Part shown: piece after piece, positions 6,021 to 7,153 of the stretch
How positions within the stretch are numbered: position 1 is the first letter of the stretch
How the letters are laid out: each line of letters starts with the position of its first letter
Assembly (NCBI GenBank): GCA_016788805.1
Contig: JAEUSE010000047.1
Span: 1 to 7,153 of the forward strand
DNA from: Candidatus Doudnabacteria bacterium
Lineage (GTDB): Bacteria; Patescibacteriota; Doudnabacteria; UBA920
DNA length: 7,153 bases
Direction of reading: 5' to 3'
Notes under the pieces: model-generated
Seen by the model: only the letters and a program-made list of their open reading frames with translations
Told to the model about the DNA's origin: nothing
Database searches by the model: none
Position numbers and translations under genes: made by a program

Positions 6021-7153
6021 ATGGAAAAAAATAATTCGGCAGTCGCCGAAAATCAAAAGATCCATAATAATCCGGTTATGCTTACACAGAAACGGCCGGG
6101 GGGGAGTGCTCCCGCAGCGATTGCGGTGCTTTTGTTTAGTATAGTTTTTGTCGCCGGATTAGTATTTGTGGTGAGTAAAAAGGGTAATAATAAACCGACG
6201 CCTTTGTCGACTCAGGCTGCCCCGGCACAACGCGCAAGCTATGGGTATCAAAATCCTTCCGCCGGCCTTATACCCGGAGATGTTCCGAAGGTCTCTCCGG
6301 GAACAACGAATACAAAAATTTTTGGCTTTAATGTAACATCTCCTACGGGTCGTAGTATTGTGTTGCAGCAGTTTAGTTTTAATTTAGCAGGTTATTTTGG
6401 TTCTTTAAGTAATTTCCGGTTAATGAAGAACGGGGTACAGATCGGCGATACGGTGGCTTTGCCTGGTGATTACGCCAGCATTCCGTTTAGGGCGAATGTG
6501 CTTATGCCGGGTCGGACCACCGAGTACTTTGAGCTTCGTGCCGACGTCGGTACTCAATTACCACCCCGGCCCGCGTATGGATACCCGGCGCCGCCGGTGT
6601 TTGTGGTGTTACTGCAAGGGATAAACTACTCGGACTCCGTGCCTTCCAGTATGGATGGGTTGCCGCTTTCTCTGTCGGTGCCTATTTCGGCTACTGCGCC
6701 GGCGCAGTTGAATGCTGCTCTTGCCCCCACAACTCCGCCTGAGCAGTCCGTAAAGCCGGCAAGTACCAAGGTTATGGCGTTGCACCTTTCATTATCAGCC
6801 GGTGCCGGGGCCGATGTGGTTTTAGACCAACTGTCTTTGGGCGCGAACATGGACGCGAAGCCTGAGCTATTGTCTAATATCCGAGTATATGACGGCGATG
6901 TATTCTTGGCCGAAATTCCTAAGTTGGCCAATAAGGATCCGAATGGGTATTGGGGGACTGCTATTTTTTCAAATAAATTAACCATTACAAAAGGTAGCAC
7001 GAAAACACTTAAAGCGACGGTGGATTTGCCCACCACACAAACTTTGAAGTTTAGATTAGGTATGGTTGGTGTGGGGTATTTGGGAGCGGTCCAGTTCACC
7101 GGATCACTTACGCTATATGGAAACCTTATTACTGTTGGTGAAAGTACAGTGGG
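6021..7153 (+). CDS. membrane-anchored surface protein with tandem beta-sandwich repeats, partial
   Basis: The first 377 codons of a longer gene that leaves the window at the right edge. A polar cytoplasmic tail (1-30) is followed by one membrane helix at about 31-52 and KK, which predicts an anchor with everything after it outside. A Pro/Ser/Gln-rich linker (about 55-95) leads to two related beta-rich domains. Domain 1 (about 99-203) has FGFNVTSP, LQQFSFNLAG, LSNFRLMKNGVQIGDTV, MPGRTTEYFELRADV and VVLLQGINY, and is broken by a Pro/Tyr insert, PPRPAYGYPAPP (181-192). Domain 2 (about 250-370) has LHLSLSAG, VVLDQLSLG, LSNIRVYDGDVFLAEIP, ITKGSTKTLKATVDLP and FRLGMVGV. The pattern 'lsn.rly.g....g... 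..i..G.t..l...adv' is common in surface proteins of Patescibacteria; the function is unknown. The start at 6021 is the only ATG in frame after the stop at 5988, and it lacks a Shine-Dalgarno at normal distance (GAGAGG is about 26 nt away). It follows the secretion ATPase, so it could be its cargo or an adhesin, by inference. Confidence 0.8.
   Translation, partial: MEKNNSAVAENQKIHNNPVMLTQKRPGGSAPAAIAVLLFSIVFVAGLVFVVSKKGNNKPTPLSTQAAPAQRASYGYQNPSAGLIPGDVPKVSPGTTNTKIFGFNVTSPTGRSIVLQQFSFNLAGYFGSLSNFRLMKNGVQIGDTVALPGDYASIPFRANVLMPGRTTEYFELRADVGTQLPPRPAYGYPAPPVFVVLLQGINYSDSVPSSMDGLPLSLSVPISATAPAQLNAALAPTTPPEQSVKPASTKVMALHLSLSAGAGADVVLDQLSLGANMDAKPELLSNIRVYDGDVFLAEIPKLANKDPNGYWGTAIFSNKLTITKGSTKTLKATVDLPTTQTLKFRLGMVGVGYLGAVQFTGSLTLYGNLITVGESTV
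6098..6104 (+). repeat. G7 homopolymer near the 5' end of the surface-protein gene
   Basis: Seven G encode Pro-Gly-Gly (residues 26-28), just before the membrane helix. Gain or loss of one G brings a stop within about 15-20 codons (a TAG near 6139-6144), so the tract would act as an on/off switch if its length varies. Confidence 0.5.

Noticed and set aside
5947..6144. 65-codon plus-strand frame starting at a GTG just after the promoter motif
   Set aside because: Overlaps the surface-protein gene in another frame, and its residues look like random translation (Cys-, Arg- and Ile-rich).
6626..7099. 157-codon minus-strand frame inside the surface-protein gene
   Set aside because: Long but antisense; the plus strand shows a membrane anchor and repeated domains, while this one has no recognisable pattern.

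Overview
The window most likely comes from a Candidate Phyla Radiation (Patescibacteria) genome, perhaps of the Parcubacteria type. This rests on gene style, not on a marker gene: an exported VanW-domain protein, a membrane PH-domain protein beside a very small two-helix membrane protein, a PilB-type ATPase behind a degenerate DHH-family protein, and a single-anchor surface protein built from tandem beta-sandwich repeats. All reading frames fit the standard code, and no internal UGA has to be read as an amino acid.

Minus strand, right to left (2740 down to 1): a promoter at about 2830-2856 drives an exported VanW-domain protein, then RuvB (Holliday-junction branch-migration motor), then a 68-residue two-helix membrane protein, then a PH-domain membrane protein cut off by the window edge. 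Spacing is tight (ruvB stop to next ATG about 16 nt; small-protein stop to next ATG 4 nt), so this looks like one operon. As written, VanW and RuvB share one uninterrupted 729-codon frame. A C6 run sits exactly at the junction; one more C would end VanW at a TAA that lies just before a Shine-Dalgarno-like AAGGA and an in-frame GTG, which gives a normal 345-residue RuvB. I favour two genes joined by a homopolymer length error or a real length change over a working fusion, because a signal peptide and a cytosolic DNA motor do not belong on one chain.

Plus strand, left to right (2970 to 7153): a well-formed promoter (TTGACC-17-TATAGT) drives a 385-residue protein with the DHH/DHHA1 phosphoesterase fold but without its metal-binding residues. 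Then comes a 549-residue PilB/GspE-type secretion ATPase with all motifs intact, then the first 377 residues of a membrane-anchored surface protein with two related beta-sandwich domains. The last two genes are each preceded by the same 11-base sequence GTATACTATAG, probably the core of their promoters, and both lack a well-placed Shine-Dalgarno sequence.

The left operon mixes DNA repair with envelope proteins. The right side is a cell-surface module: an ATPase for a type IV pilus or related secretion machine, beside a surface protein carrying a G7 tract just before its anchor. The 2741-2969 gap is a divergent control region. I see no tRNA, rRNA, CRISPR array or mobile element.
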